A DNA stretch of 39,020 nt from a virus. Below, piece by piece: positions 9,638-15,519 of this stretch. The notes under the pieces are model-generated. The model was not told the origin of the DNA. It was given only the letters and a program-made list of their open reading frames with translations, and ran no database searches. Made by a program: the position numbers and the translations under genes. The stretch is from the IMG/VR virus record IMGVR_UViG_3300030333_005072, positions 8,753-47,772 of that record; one strand, given 5' to 3'. Every line of letters starts with the position of its first letter. Position 1 is the stretch's first letter.

Positions 9638-10295
9638 ATAAGTAATCTCCTTTTTGGTTAACCTCTTTTTTAGTATAACCTTTTAATTCTGGAACCTCTA
9701 AGTTGAATTCAGCTAAAATAGTAGGATTATCTCTATATATAGCAAATTTACCCCCATTTATAACCTTATTTTCACAACCTTCTGTGTCTATTTTAATGAA
9801 ATCTATCTTTGGTAGGCACAATTTATCAATAGTATGCGTTAATATTTCTTTTTTATGCTCATCAACAAGATTCTCAGTCATATCACAATCTTTAGGGTCA
9901 TATTCTGTAATTTCAAGTGCTGTTCCACCTAAATTATTAAATTGTTTCCATAAAATGCGAGTCAAATCTATTGAATCTGACAATGCAATATTAAACGGGA
10001 CTATATTATTAATTTTATTTATACCGATATGGTAACATAATCTTTTATATAGCTCGGGTTGAGGTTCAAAAGCGTACACCCTTTTACATATTTTAGCGCA
10101 CTTTAACGAAAAAGTGCCCACATGGGCACCTATATCTAATACAATGGAGTCTTTATGTATATATTTATCTATTATCTCATTAAATTCAGGATGCCAGTCT
10201 CTACCCATACGTATTTCTTGCTGTATATGATCCTCATCGCTTAATAGTAAACGCCCGTAAGGCGCTATATACTCATGATCCAATCTTAACTCCAT
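9612..10295 (-). CDS. FkbM-family SAM-dependent methyltransferase
   Basis: The 227-residue protein is predicted to methylate a hydroxyl group, commonly on a sugar or glycan, using S-adenosylmethionine. Motif I is SIVLDIGAHVGTFSLKCA. The acidic residue that binds the SAM ribose is in VYAFEPQPELYKRL. The FkbM-specific IDFIKIDTEGCENKVINGG is present, where the IDxEG core is diagnostic. Length matches a stand-alone FkbM domain. It overlaps the small-terminase gene and a Cys-rich gene at its ends, so it is expressed with the packaging genes. With two glycosyltransferases elsewhere in the window it may act in glycan modification, of the virion or of host surface sugars; the substrate cannot be read from sequence. 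Confidence 0.85.
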   Translation of the reverse strand: MELRLDHEYIAPYGRLLLSDEDHIQQEIRMGRDWHPEFNEIIDKYIHKDSIVLDIGAHVGTFSLKCAKICKRVYAFEPQPELYKRLCYHIGINKINNIVPFNIALSDSIDLTRILWKQFNNLGGTALEITEYDPKDCDMTENLVDEHKKEILTHTIDKLCLPKIDFIKIDTEGCENKVINGGKFAIYRDNPTILAEFNLEVPELKGYTKKEVNQKGDYLYVHDTDCS

Positions 10296-10479
10296 TAAAT
10301 TTCTCTATTATATAGTCTAATAAAGGATGATCTATTGTAGGTGGCTCTATAACCTTACCATACTCAGACATTGCGTTTGCAGATTCTTCTATCCATATAC
10401 ATTTGCGACATCCAGGACATTTCCTAGCCTCGCATCTCCTCATCTGTCTCTTTGCTTCTTCGGTGTTGCAGAACCACAT
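10273..10479 (-). CDS. Small Cys-rich protein, possible zinc binding
   Basis: The 68-residue protein has Cys at the N-terminus (MWFC), then CEARKCPGCRKC, giving a tight cluster that could bind one zinc ion. The rest is unremarkable and no family is recognised. The start overlaps the upstream small ORF by 56 bases and the end overlaps the methyltransferase start by 23 bases, consistent with translational coupling in this compact operon. A GAAGGAC lies upstream at slightly long spacing. Function unknown. Confidence 0.6.
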   Translation of the reverse strand: MWFCNTEEAKRQMRRCEARKCPGCRKCIWIEESANAMSEYGKVIEPPTIDHPLLDYIIEKFNGVKIGS

Positions 10480-10618
10480 AGTCTTCTAGTCCTTCGGTTT
10501 CCCTTAATAATAGATACCACTCTGAATCTAGCATTTGTCCAGACAGGTAACATTCATAAAGACTTCTACACTTATTCTTTAAGCTCATAATGTGGGAAGT
10601 CATCAAATCTATTGTCAT
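10424..10618 (-). CDS. Small unknown protein
   Basis: This short ORF encodes roughly 55-74 residues depending on the start. The stretch CRSLYECYLSGQMLDSEWYLLLRE is helical and looks genuine, while the N-terminal part overlaps the M15 peptidase gene. I place the start at the ATG ending at 10618 (MTIDLMTS). ATG codons at 10603 and 10588 (MSLKNKCR) are equally possible, and none has a clear ribosome binding site, so coupling to the peptidase is likely. It overlaps the next gene by 56 bases in another frame. Function unknown; a phage lysis accessory is conceivable from position but unsupported. Confidence 0.45.
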   Translation of the reverse strand: MTIDLMTSHIMSLKNKCRSLYECYLSGQMLDSEWYLLLRETEGLEDYVVLQHRRSKETDEEMRG

Positions 10619-10964
10619 GAACGTACCAGTCCTGATCCCAATCTCCACCCCAGCGTAGGTTTATCCCCATACTCTTTGCAATGCCGAGCACAAAGCCTGC
10701 AAAAAGATGGAAACGCTCCCTGTCGTTCCAATCAATAGGATAAGGGACCACATCAACAGCCCTAGACGGACTAGCGTTATGACGACCATTGGGGAACTTA
10801 ACCTTAGTTTTGCCTTCTTCAAACAGCTTATTCTGTCTTTCTTCACTCCTGTGTCCTTCTAATACACTGCAGTCAACATGCTTTATAACCTCGTTAAACA
10901 CCTTCTGAAGCTTAGGATTACACGTACTGAGCTGTTCTCTTGATTTCTTACCGAATCTTGGCAT
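10572..10964 (-). CDS. M15-family (VanY-like) zinc peptidase, probable endolysin
   Basis: The 130-residue protein is predicted to cleave a peptide bond in peptidoglycan stem peptides for lysis at the end of infection, or as a virion enzyme at entry. Zinc-site residues of the M15 fold are visible: H62 in NGRHNASPS, D71 in SRAVDV, and H125 in DFPHYE. WGGDWD near residue 106 is typical of the family. The size equals a bare catalytic domain, with no cell-wall binding domain or signal peptide, so a holin or membrane lesion would be needed for export. It is the first gene of the leftward operon. The start has AAAGGGGA and lies just below a promoter-like sequence. Confidence 0.85.
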   Translation of the reverse strand: MPRFGKKSREQLSTCNPKLQKVFNEVIKHVDCSVLEGHRSEERQNKLFEEGKTKVKFPNGRHNASPSRAVDVVPYPIDWNDRERFHLFAGFVLGIAKSMGINLRWGGDWDQDWYVHDNRFDDFPHYELKE

Positions 10965-10996
10965 AAAGTCCCCTTTAGTCTATATATAGTCTATGT

Positions 10997-11025
10997 AATA
11001 TACTAAAAAAATTAAAGACATACAA
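10997..11025 (-). promoter_or_regulatory. Candidate sigma70-like promoter for the leftward operon
   Basis: Read on the minus strand, TTGTAT (11020-11025) is followed after exactly 17 nt by TATATT (10997-11002). The -10 matches 5 of 6 consensus positions but the -35 only 3 of 6. It lies about 30 bp upstream of the M15 peptidase start, where a promoter is expected. The region is AT-rich, so chance matches are likely. Confidence 0.35.
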
Positions 11026-11329
11026 TCCAGAATCTATTTAAATGGCGATTACAACTTAGACTGGTTGTAGTCTTAGTAAGTAGTGTTGTTATTCGGTGTG
11101 TGGTTCGCAGAAACTTACACGTTTTTGGATCACAAAAGCAAGTTAAAAGTGCGTTTTTAAAAAAATATTGTAGAATGGGTATGTGCGATATATCATCTTT
11201 GTGCCCCCCTCGGCGTAAGTGGCATAGGGGTCAATCGCCGTTGAGTTTATTTTCAGCCTCGGTTGACATTAAGAACGCGCTCGCACCTCACACTCACGTG
11301 TGGGCTCGCGCTCTGCCCCTTGTCGCTTG

Positions 11330-11348
11330 GGCTGGTGAACCATCAGCC
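11330..11348 (+). promoter_or_regulatory. Eight-bp triloop hairpin before the first early gene
   Basis: The left arm GGCTGGTG pairs with CATCAGCC around the loop AAC, with one G-U pair. It lies 41 bp before the first rightward ATG and is not followed by a T-run, so it is not a standard terminator. It could be part of an mRNA leader or an unusual promoter. A motif pair (ACATAATAAC, ACTAATAG) follows it and recurs at 12728-12753. Confidence 0.5.
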
Positions 11349-11389
11349 TCATACATAATAACTCATAACTAATAGATAGGAGGTTCTTT

Positions 11390-11704
11390 ATGAACTTTAG
11401 TGTACGTAATACTCGTAATGGTAAACTAGTAACTAATAACATCACTCAGAAGAAAGAGTGGGTAGAGGCTGAGGGTTACAGTGATAACCTTAAGGTCGTG
11501 TTCCACTCCCCTGATTCAGGCTTTGATATTCCTACAACCCTTGAAGCGTCTCGTATAGCAGACTGGGTTGAGCAGAAGAAAGCCTTGAATCAAGTGTTGT
11601 TGTGCAAGCCTAACAGTGACTATATAGGTGGTAAGGTTACTGAATTCGATAATGGTGACATCCAAGTCATTTATCGCGCTGCAACAACACCAATGGTGTG
11701 GTAG
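11390..11704 (+). CDS. First early protein, unknown function
   Basis: The 104-residue soluble protein, MNFSVRNTRNGKL onward, has no recognised domain. It has mixed beta/alpha character, a single Cys and no membrane segment. The ATG follows TAGGAGG at good spacing. It is the first gene of the rightward operon after a ~400-bp structured leader and is followed by a terminator-like hairpin. That arrangement is typical of a strongly expressed immediate-early phage protein that acts on host functions. This role is inferred only from position. Confidence 0.7.
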   Translation: MNFSVRNTRNGKLVTNNITQKKEWVEAEGYSDNLKVVFHSPDSGFDIPTTLEASRIADWVEQKKALNQVLLCKPNSDYIGGKVTEFDNGDIQVIYRAATTPMVW

Positions 11705-11719
11705 CATAGTCTATGGAAG

Positions 11720-11747
11720 AGGGGGAGCAATCTCCCTTTTCTTTTTA
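11720..11747 (+). terminator. Rho-independent-type terminator or attenuator
   Basis: The stem GGGAG-CAAT-CTCCC, extendable on the left by G-U pairing, is followed directly by TTTTCTTTTT. It lies 18 bp after the first early gene. Because more same-strand genes follow, it may limit read-through into the operon. Confidence 0.65.
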
Positions 11748-11795
11748 TATTACACATAACCCAATAATGTCTAATTAACTGGAGGTACAAAGAAT

Positions 11796-11951
11796 ATGTA
11801 TTATTTAGGTACAATAACACGCAATAACACAGTATTTTATAAGTTTGTTAATACCCTAACTAGGCAAGTTGTAGAAATAGCCAAAAAGGGTAAGAATTCA
11901 CAATTGGGTGTAGCATCACGCAGCGCAAGAGACTATTTCTTCGGGGCGTAA
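11796..11951 (+). CDS. Small basic unknown protein
   Basis: This 51-residue protein (MYYLGTITRNN at the start, ARDYFFGA at the end) is preceded by CTGGAGGT at suitable spacing. It is basic with no recognisable motif. It stands alone between two hairpins (11720-11747 and 12008-12037). Phage early regions often hold such small host-takeover proteins; nothing in the sequence says what this one does. Confidence 0.6.
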   Translation: MYYLGTITRNNTVFYKFVNTLTRQVVEIAKKGKNSQLGVASRSARDYFFGA

Positions 11952-12007
11952 AGGTGATACACTCGCTAACCAAATAACCGCACTCACATCCTACCTTTAT
12001 CCCCATT

Positions 12008-12037
12008 ATAGGGCTGACTTTGATTAGTTGGCCCTAT
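12008..12037 (+). terminator. Long stem-loop between early genes
   Basis: ATAGGGC (12008-12014) pairs perfectly with GCCCTAT (12031-12037). The inner part TGACT/AGTTG extends the stem to 12 bp with two wobbles around a 6-nt loop. It is followed by TCTTT, a weak U-tract. It could be a weak terminator, an RNase III site or an mRNA stabiliser. Confidence 0.5.
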
Positions 12038-12068
12038 TCTTTAAGGTAGTACAAATAAAGGAGGCTAT

Positions 12069-12254
12069 ATGGCCAAAGTTAAATCATTTTATTGGGACGA
12101 GATAAATAATGCTGATGATACGCACTATGCTGATCACCAGATTGACTTGTTCTATGAACAGTTAAGAGAAGAACAGGAAACATTTGTAATGTCTAGTGAA
12201 GAACAGGCAGCATACGAAGCTTATATGGAGGATACTAGACATGTTCGAAGATAA
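12069..12254 (+). CDS. Small acidic unknown protein
   Basis: The 61-residue protein is strongly acidic and rich in Glu, Asp, Gln and Tyr (MAKVKSFYWDEINNADD at the start), with a helical middle. The start is set by AAAGGAGG seven bases upstream. Its end overlaps the next gene by 14 bases, indicating coupled translation. Small acidic early phage proteins sometimes mimic DNA or inhibit host enzymes; that is only a possibility here. Confidence 0.65.
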   Translation: MAKVKSFYWDEINNADDTHYADHQIDLFYEQLREEQETFVMSSEEQAAYEAYMEDTRHVRR

Positions 12255-12447
12255 ATACCTAGAGTTTAAAAAGCGCACAGATGATTATGATAAACAAGAG
12301 ATAGTCGCTTATGAATCGTGCGAAACTGTTAGAATAGACCCTGAGAAGCGTACAGTATATTTTAAGGACACTTATGTGCCATTTGATAAGATACTTATAG
12401 TTGCTGAGCAATTAAGGGAGGGTTTTGATGGTTTGGAGCACGAATAA
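12241..12447 (+). CDS. Small acidic unknown protein
   Basis: This 68-residue protein begins MFEDKYLEFKKR. The ATG at 12241 is preferred over an upstream in-frame ATG because GGAGG (12227-12231) lies nine bases before it. The sequence is charged, with a beta-like centre (CETVRIDPEKRTVYFKDT) and a helical C-terminus. No family recognised. It overlaps its neighbours on both sides, forming a coupled three-gene set 12069-12607. Confidence 0.65.
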   Translation: MFEDKYLEFKKRTDDYDKQEIVAYESCETVRIDPEKRTVYFKDTYVPFDKILIVAEQLREGFDGLEHE

Positions 12448-12607
12448 ACAATGTCCTTTTAAATATAAATATGAGCTTGTAGAGTGGGCACACAATAAAT
12501 GGCCAGATAAGTCAGAGGCCTATTTTAATAAGATGACCAAGAGTAAACTATACGCCATATTCTACAACACAAGGGACAAGCCTAAAAGGAGGAAGATGGC
12601 TTGGTAG
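12428..12607 (+). CDS. Small basic unknown protein
   Basis: The 59-residue protein starts MVWSTNKQCPFKYKYELVEW and ends in a Lys/Arg-rich tail (RDKPKRRKMAW). It contains YELVEWAHNKWPDKSEAYFNKM, a helical segment that resembles short nucleic-acid-binding helices but fits no named motif. The ATG follows AAGGGAGGG inside the previous gene. A nucleic-acid-binding role is possible from charge only. Confidence 0.65.
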   Translation: MVWSTNKQCPFKYKYELVEWAHNKWPDKSEAYFNKMTKSKLYAIFYNTRDKPKRRKMAW

Positions 12608-12860
12608 GCACAGCCAAACAAGGCGTGTTGCTAACGTGACAAGTGCCGTGTACCTCAGGGGTTTATGTCTTCCCTTGGCATAGACCCCGAACAATTATGT
12701 GTGGATGCGTGATACATACCCCACGTCACATAATAACAGAAAACAACTAATAGGGGAGTAAAGGAAGGGGCAAGTAGAGATGTTGCATAGTCATAAAATC
12801 ATACTCTATGTGCCGACTCCCCTATTACTAACCAATAACAGTAAAATAAAGGAGGGCTAT
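12608..12860 (+). promoter_or_regulatory. Structured leader of the ubiquitin-like cassette (three inverted repeats)
   Basis: These 253 bp contain no credible gene but three successive inverted repeats. 12658-12688 is GGGGTTTATG with CATAGACCCC (10 bp, one wobble, 11-nt loop). 12694-12734 is ATTATGTG with CACATAAT, plus inner TGG/CCA. 12749-12826 is AATAGGGGAGT with ACTCCCCTATT, a perfect 11-bp closing stem enclosing 56 nt with smaller pairings such as CATAG/CTATG. The third ends 25 nt before the GGAGGG of the Ubl gene. Together they look like a folded 5' leader, which could act as terminators, processing sites or a regulatory RNA. Confidence 0.6.
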
Positions 12861-13073
12861 ATGCCTGATATTAAACTAATGAACAATACTGCTAACTTCG
12901 CTGATGCTACTGTTAGAAGCACGAATGTTAGCGAATTAAAAGAGGAGTTAAGTATTCCTCATAACTCTACGATCAATGTTAATGGAGTTATTGCTAATAA
13001 CAGCACTGTCCTTGAAGATGGTCAGTACATTGCAATTGTTACAGATAATAAAACTGGTGGCAAAGGCAAATAA
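12861..13073 (+). CDS. Ubiquitin-like modifier (ThiS/MoaD-type beta-grasp) with C-terminal Gly-Gly and tail
   Basis: The 70-residue protein has the pattern of a sulfur-carrier or ubiquitin-like beta-grasp fold. Residues ~36-42 (STINVNG) and 49-60 (TVLEDGQYIAIV) match the VxVNG and LxDGDxVAII strands of ThiS/MoaD relatives. The C-terminus is DNKTGGKGK, with Gly66-Gly67 followed by Lys-Gly-Lys. A mature Gly-Gly end would need removal of three residues, as with ubiquitin precursors. The ATG is set by AAAGGAGGG. It is followed by E2-like, JAB and E1-like genes, so conjugation to proteins is more likely than cofactor synthesis: no ThiG, MoaE or other cofactor gene is nearby. A PRTRC-C-like or BilA-like relative is the best comparison. 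The fold is inferred from motif pattern, not modelled. Confidence 0.8.
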   Translation: MPDIKLMNNTANFADATVRSTNVSELKEELSIPHNSTINVNGVIANNSTVLEDGQYIAIVTDNKTGGKGK

Positions 13074-13084
13074 CATAAACACAA

Positions 13085-13150
13085 GAGCGGCACACGGTAA
13101 CAGCCCGAGTCTATAAGACATCAAAAATGTGCAAATCAAGCTTGCTGCTC
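13085..13150 (+). ncRNA. Cloverleaf-like structured element between Ubl and E2-like genes
   Basis: GAGCGGCA (13085-13092) pairs with TGCTGCTC (13143-13150), 8 bp with one G-U. Inside lie several small stems in series: CGG/CCG, GTCT-ATA-AGAC, ACAT/ATGT, and GCAA with TTGC around a 7-nt loop. The total length resembles a tRNA, but the D-, anticodon- and T-arm signatures are absent, so a functional tRNA is not claimed. It lies 8 bp before the E2 gene's ribosome binding site and could set the Ubl to E2 expression ratio. Confidence 0.45.
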
Positions 13151-13169
13151 ACAATTTAAGGAGGGATAT

Positions 13170-14633
13170 ATGCTATTACACGAGTATAATCCAAATCTTA
13201 GAGAACTATCAGAAGAGATATTACTTGGCCCACAGGCTGAGGTTCTTGAAAAGATAAATGCTTTTAATCAATCGTGGATTCAGCGCGTACCTGACTTAAA
13301 GCATATTAAATGCACAAAAACATTTAGGTGGTCACCAGGTATGGTTGAGATTGTTAAGACAGCAACAATGTACAATGTACTGCAATGGCACAAGAAAGGT
13401 AATGTTAAGTTTGTGTATACACGTAGAGATGATCATAGTTGGAACTGGAATAGAATGAGAGACCAAATAATAGAGATAGACCTTATGTTATCTAGATTAA
13501 GAAGTAGAGGCCTCGTATTCCAAGACAATACTGAATTAATAAGAGATAAGTTCACTGAGTGGAAATCATTACTTATAGAAAGATTAGCAGATGTAAATGC
13601 TGTTACTCAAGAAAGAGCTACATTTAGCGTAAGTATTGAAGAGCAGAGAAGTCCACAGGTTGTAATAACTCTACGATTAAATGACCCCACTATAACTGTT
13701 ACAAATGAACATAATGTTATAGGCGAAGTAAATGTAGGTAACTGTGAGTTTAGATTTAAATTCGACTTAATAAAATATATCAATCAATTATGTATAAGAG
13801 AGATTGATGAAATGAGGAATTCAAATATAAACATAAAAGCTGATGGTAAAACAGAAGATGATGATGCCAGAAGTACTAGTTATCCTACATTGTTATTCCC
13901 ATACATTGGTAGATTTTATAACTATAGAGGCGAATCTGACCCTAATTCATATAGAAATATATGTCTTGGAGACTTTCAAAGAGAAGCGTTTGATGCTATA
14001 GCTAAGAGTGATTTAATGGCGTTATGGATACATATGCAAGGTATACTTAGATATGATTATCCAAGTACTAATCCATTAAATAACTTAAGACTATCATTCT
14101 ATGGAATGCCATCACACCACGGAGATTCGTTTAGAAGAATAGTAGGGCAAAACACTGAAGAATGTGCTAATAGATTATGGAACAGCATCACACTTGACTC
14201 ACGTTTAATGTGGGTTGGTCCAGATTCACAGACATATCTAGAACAAAACAGAGAAGAGGCAGAAGAATCAATACAAGAGTTTAGAAGCTTTTGTAATGAT
14301 ATTGACTGCACATTAAGAGATGAATGTGATAGATATAGAGAAATAGCAGCACATAGAGAGCCAGAAGAAAATGTTGTTGTACAAGACATACCTGGCCAAG
14401 AGATGACTGTGAATGAACAAGCAGAAGCACACGAAGTAACTGCAGAAGAACAAGCAGAAGCAGAAAACGTGTCAGAGGAGACTATCACACAAGATATGAC
14501 TCCTACAACTATAGAACCAGATCAAGAAACTGATGAACAAATCCAAGAGCGTATGAGACAATGGGCTAATACTTGGGGCAACAATACCATCTTAAACTTT
14601 GATCATAACACTGAGGAGGACGCAAATGTCTAA
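13170..14633 (+). CDS. E2-like (UBC-fold) ubiquitin-conjugating protein with long extensions
   Basis: The 487-residue protein contains a segment typical of prokaryotic E2-like proteins: FPYIGRFYNYRG, then YRNICLGDF, then SDLMALWIHMQGILRYDYPSTNP (residues ~245-300). Cys265 in NICLG is the predicted catalytic cysteine, corresponding to ICLD in eukaryotic E2 enzymes and CLG in bacterial relatives. A beta-rich stretch at ~150-200 (ATFSVSIEEQ, QVVITLRL) could supply the preceding meander. The N-terminal 140 residues are helical and basic. Residues ~395-487 are a Glu-rich, low-complexity tail with two related phrases (TVNEQAEAHE, TAEEQAEAEN). The ATG has AAGGAGGG. The 3' end overlaps the JAB gene. 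The UBC call depends on the cysteine motif and on the neighbours; other parts are unrecognised. Confidence 0.68.
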   Translation: MLLHEYNPNLRELSEEILLGPQAEVLEKINAFNQSWIQRVPDLKHIKCTKTFRWSPGMVEIVKTATMYNVLQWHKKGNVKFVYTRRDDHSWNWNRMRDQIIEIDLMLSRLRSRGLVFQDNTELIRDKFTEWKSLLIERLADVNAVTQERATFSVSIEEQRSPQVVITLRLNDPTITVTNEHNVIGEVNVGNCEFRFKFDLIKYINQLCIREIDEMRNSNINIKADGKTEDDDARSTSYPTLLFPYIGRFYNYRGESDPNSYRNICLGDFQREAFDAIAKSDLMALWIHMQGILRYDYPSTNPLNNLRLSFYGMPSHHGDSFRRIVGQNTEECANRLWNSITLDSRLMWVGPDSQTYLEQNREEAEESIQEFRSFCNDIDCTLRDECDRYREIAAHREPEENVVVQDIPGQEMTVNEQAEAHEVTAEEQAEAENVSEETITQDMTPTTIEPDQETDEQIQERMRQWANTWGNNTILNFDHNTEEDANV

Positions 14634-15519
14634 CTTTTATATGGCAGAACAGCACTGGAAGAAGATTATACAATACTCCCAGGCTGCATATGATAACTGG
14701 AAGTCTGAAATAAGCGGAATGATGATAGCTTATAAAGATAAAGAAGGCGATTACTTGCTAACTGAGCCTGTTATCTTAAAACAAACAGTTTCAGGAGCTA
14801 ACACAACATTAGATAAAGAGGCCTTAGCTGAATACTATGTTAAAACAGCAATGAAACACAAAAAGAAAGATAGTTTACAGTTCGTATGGTGGCATAGTCA
14901 TCATACAATGGACGCATTCTGGAGTGGAACAGATCTATCTACTATAGAGGAGATGAGTGAAGGAGCTATGTCACTATCATTAGTAGTTAATCTTAAACAA
15001 GAATACAAGTTCAGAGTCAGTATCTGGGATCCAATTGAGATGCATAAGGATATAGAGATAAAGATAATGGGTAAAGACAAGAAGATACCAGCTAAGATAA
15101 TGACTGAAGTAACAGCAATGTGTGAGAAGCCAACAACTGTAGTTTCTAACATGTGGACTAGTAAAAGAAAATCAAACTCAGATAGAGTACAAACATCATT
15201 ATTTAATGAGAGCTACTTAAAACATCCAAGTCAAGTAGAAGAAATAGCTAGTGATATTGATGATATTATATCTGAATATTGTAGTGGAAACAACGCCTTT
15301 GATGAAGTAAAAGGTATGTTTAAAGCTATAAATACACAATTACACGAAGAAGGAAGCGTGTATAGAGTAGGTATTCCAAAGACTCAAGAGGAACTCGATT
15401 CTATAGCAATGTATATACTACCCTATAAGTATATATATAAGGCTACAGATATAGAAGAGTGGTCTGTGGAAAAAGTAATGTATGGCGATATGGGAGGGAC
15501 ATTTAATGATCTCGTATAG
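14626..15519 (+). CDS. JAB/JAMM (MPN+) metalloprotease, deubiquitinase-like
   Basis: The 297-residue protein is predicted to be a zinc isopeptidase that trims the Ubl precursor and/or removes it from targets. The full JAMM signature is present: Glu28 (SEISGMM), then H90-S-H92, seven residues, Ser100-Gly-Thr-Asp103 in WWHSHHTMDAFWSGTD. The JAB domain fills residues ~10-140. The C-terminal ~150 residues are mixed and unrecognised. The ATG at 14626 is chosen over an upstream in-frame ATG because GAGGAGGA is six bases before it; it overlaps the E2-like gene by 8 bases. Its own end overlaps the E1-like gene by 14 bases. All catalytic residues are intact. There is no NlpC/P60 partner, so it is not the phage-tail JAB type. 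Confidence 0.88.
   Translation: MSNFYMAEQHWKKIIQYSQAAYDNWKSEISGMMIAYKDKEGDYLLTEPVILKQTVSGANTTLDKEALAEYYVKTAMKHKKKDSLQFVWWHSHHTMDAFWSGTDLSTIEEMSEGAMSLSLVVNLKQEYKFRVSIWDPIEMHKDIEIKIMGKDKKIPAKIMTEVTAMCEKPTTVVSNMWTSKRKSNSDRVQTSLFNESYLKHPSQVEEIASDIDDIISEYCSGNNAFDEVKGMFKAINTQLHEEGSVYRVGIPKTQEELDSIAMYILPYKYIYKATDIEEWSVEKVMYGDMGGTFNDLV

Larger units (their letters stand above)
10965..11389. other. Divergent control region between leftward and rightward operons
   Basis: These 425 bp hold no convincing gene; a 90-codon open frame at 11100-11372 lacks a ribosome binding site and has unlikely composition. The left third is AT-rich. At 11050-11073 two mutually exclusive small hairpins overlap: TACAAC/GTTGTA and AGACT/AGTCT. 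From about 11200 to 11348 the composition becomes clearly GC-rich relative to the rest. That part contains several inverted repeats, including CACAC-TCAC-GTGTG at 11289-11302 and an 8-bp stem at 11330-11348. It probably forms the structured leader of the early transcript. No good rightward sigma70 promoter was found; a TTGACA at 11263-11268 has no matching -10. Confidence 0.6.

Noticed and set aside
11263-11268. TTGACA as a -35 box for the rightward operon.
   Set aside because: No acceptable -10 sequence occurs 16-18 bases downstream.
11100-11372. A 90-codon open frame in the divergent region.
   Set aside because: No ribosome binding site, composition unlike the other genes, and it runs through strong inverted repeats in the GC-rich leader.
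12752-12822. Possible tRNA: 7-bp GGGGAGT/ACTCCCC stem enclosing a tRNA-sized span with CAT near the middle.
   Set aside because: The anticodon stem does not pair and no T-arm (GTTCxANxC) exists; reported as a structured leader instead.
12861-13073. Small beta-grasp protein as a thiamine or molybdopterin sulfur carrier.
   Set aside because: No ThiG, MoaE or other cofactor genes are present, and the residues after Gly-Gly plus the JAB and E2-like neighbours favour protein conjugation.
13085-13150. Possible degenerate tRNA between the Ubl and E2-like genes.
   Set aside because: No D-arm GG loop, no 5-bp anticodon arm and no canonical T-loop; only the outline resembles a cloverleaf.
14626-15519. 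JAB protein as the phage-tail JAB/NlpC type involved in tail assembly.
   Set aside because: It lacks an NlpC/P60 domain, is not near tail genes and is transcribed with Ubl, E2-like and E1-like genes.
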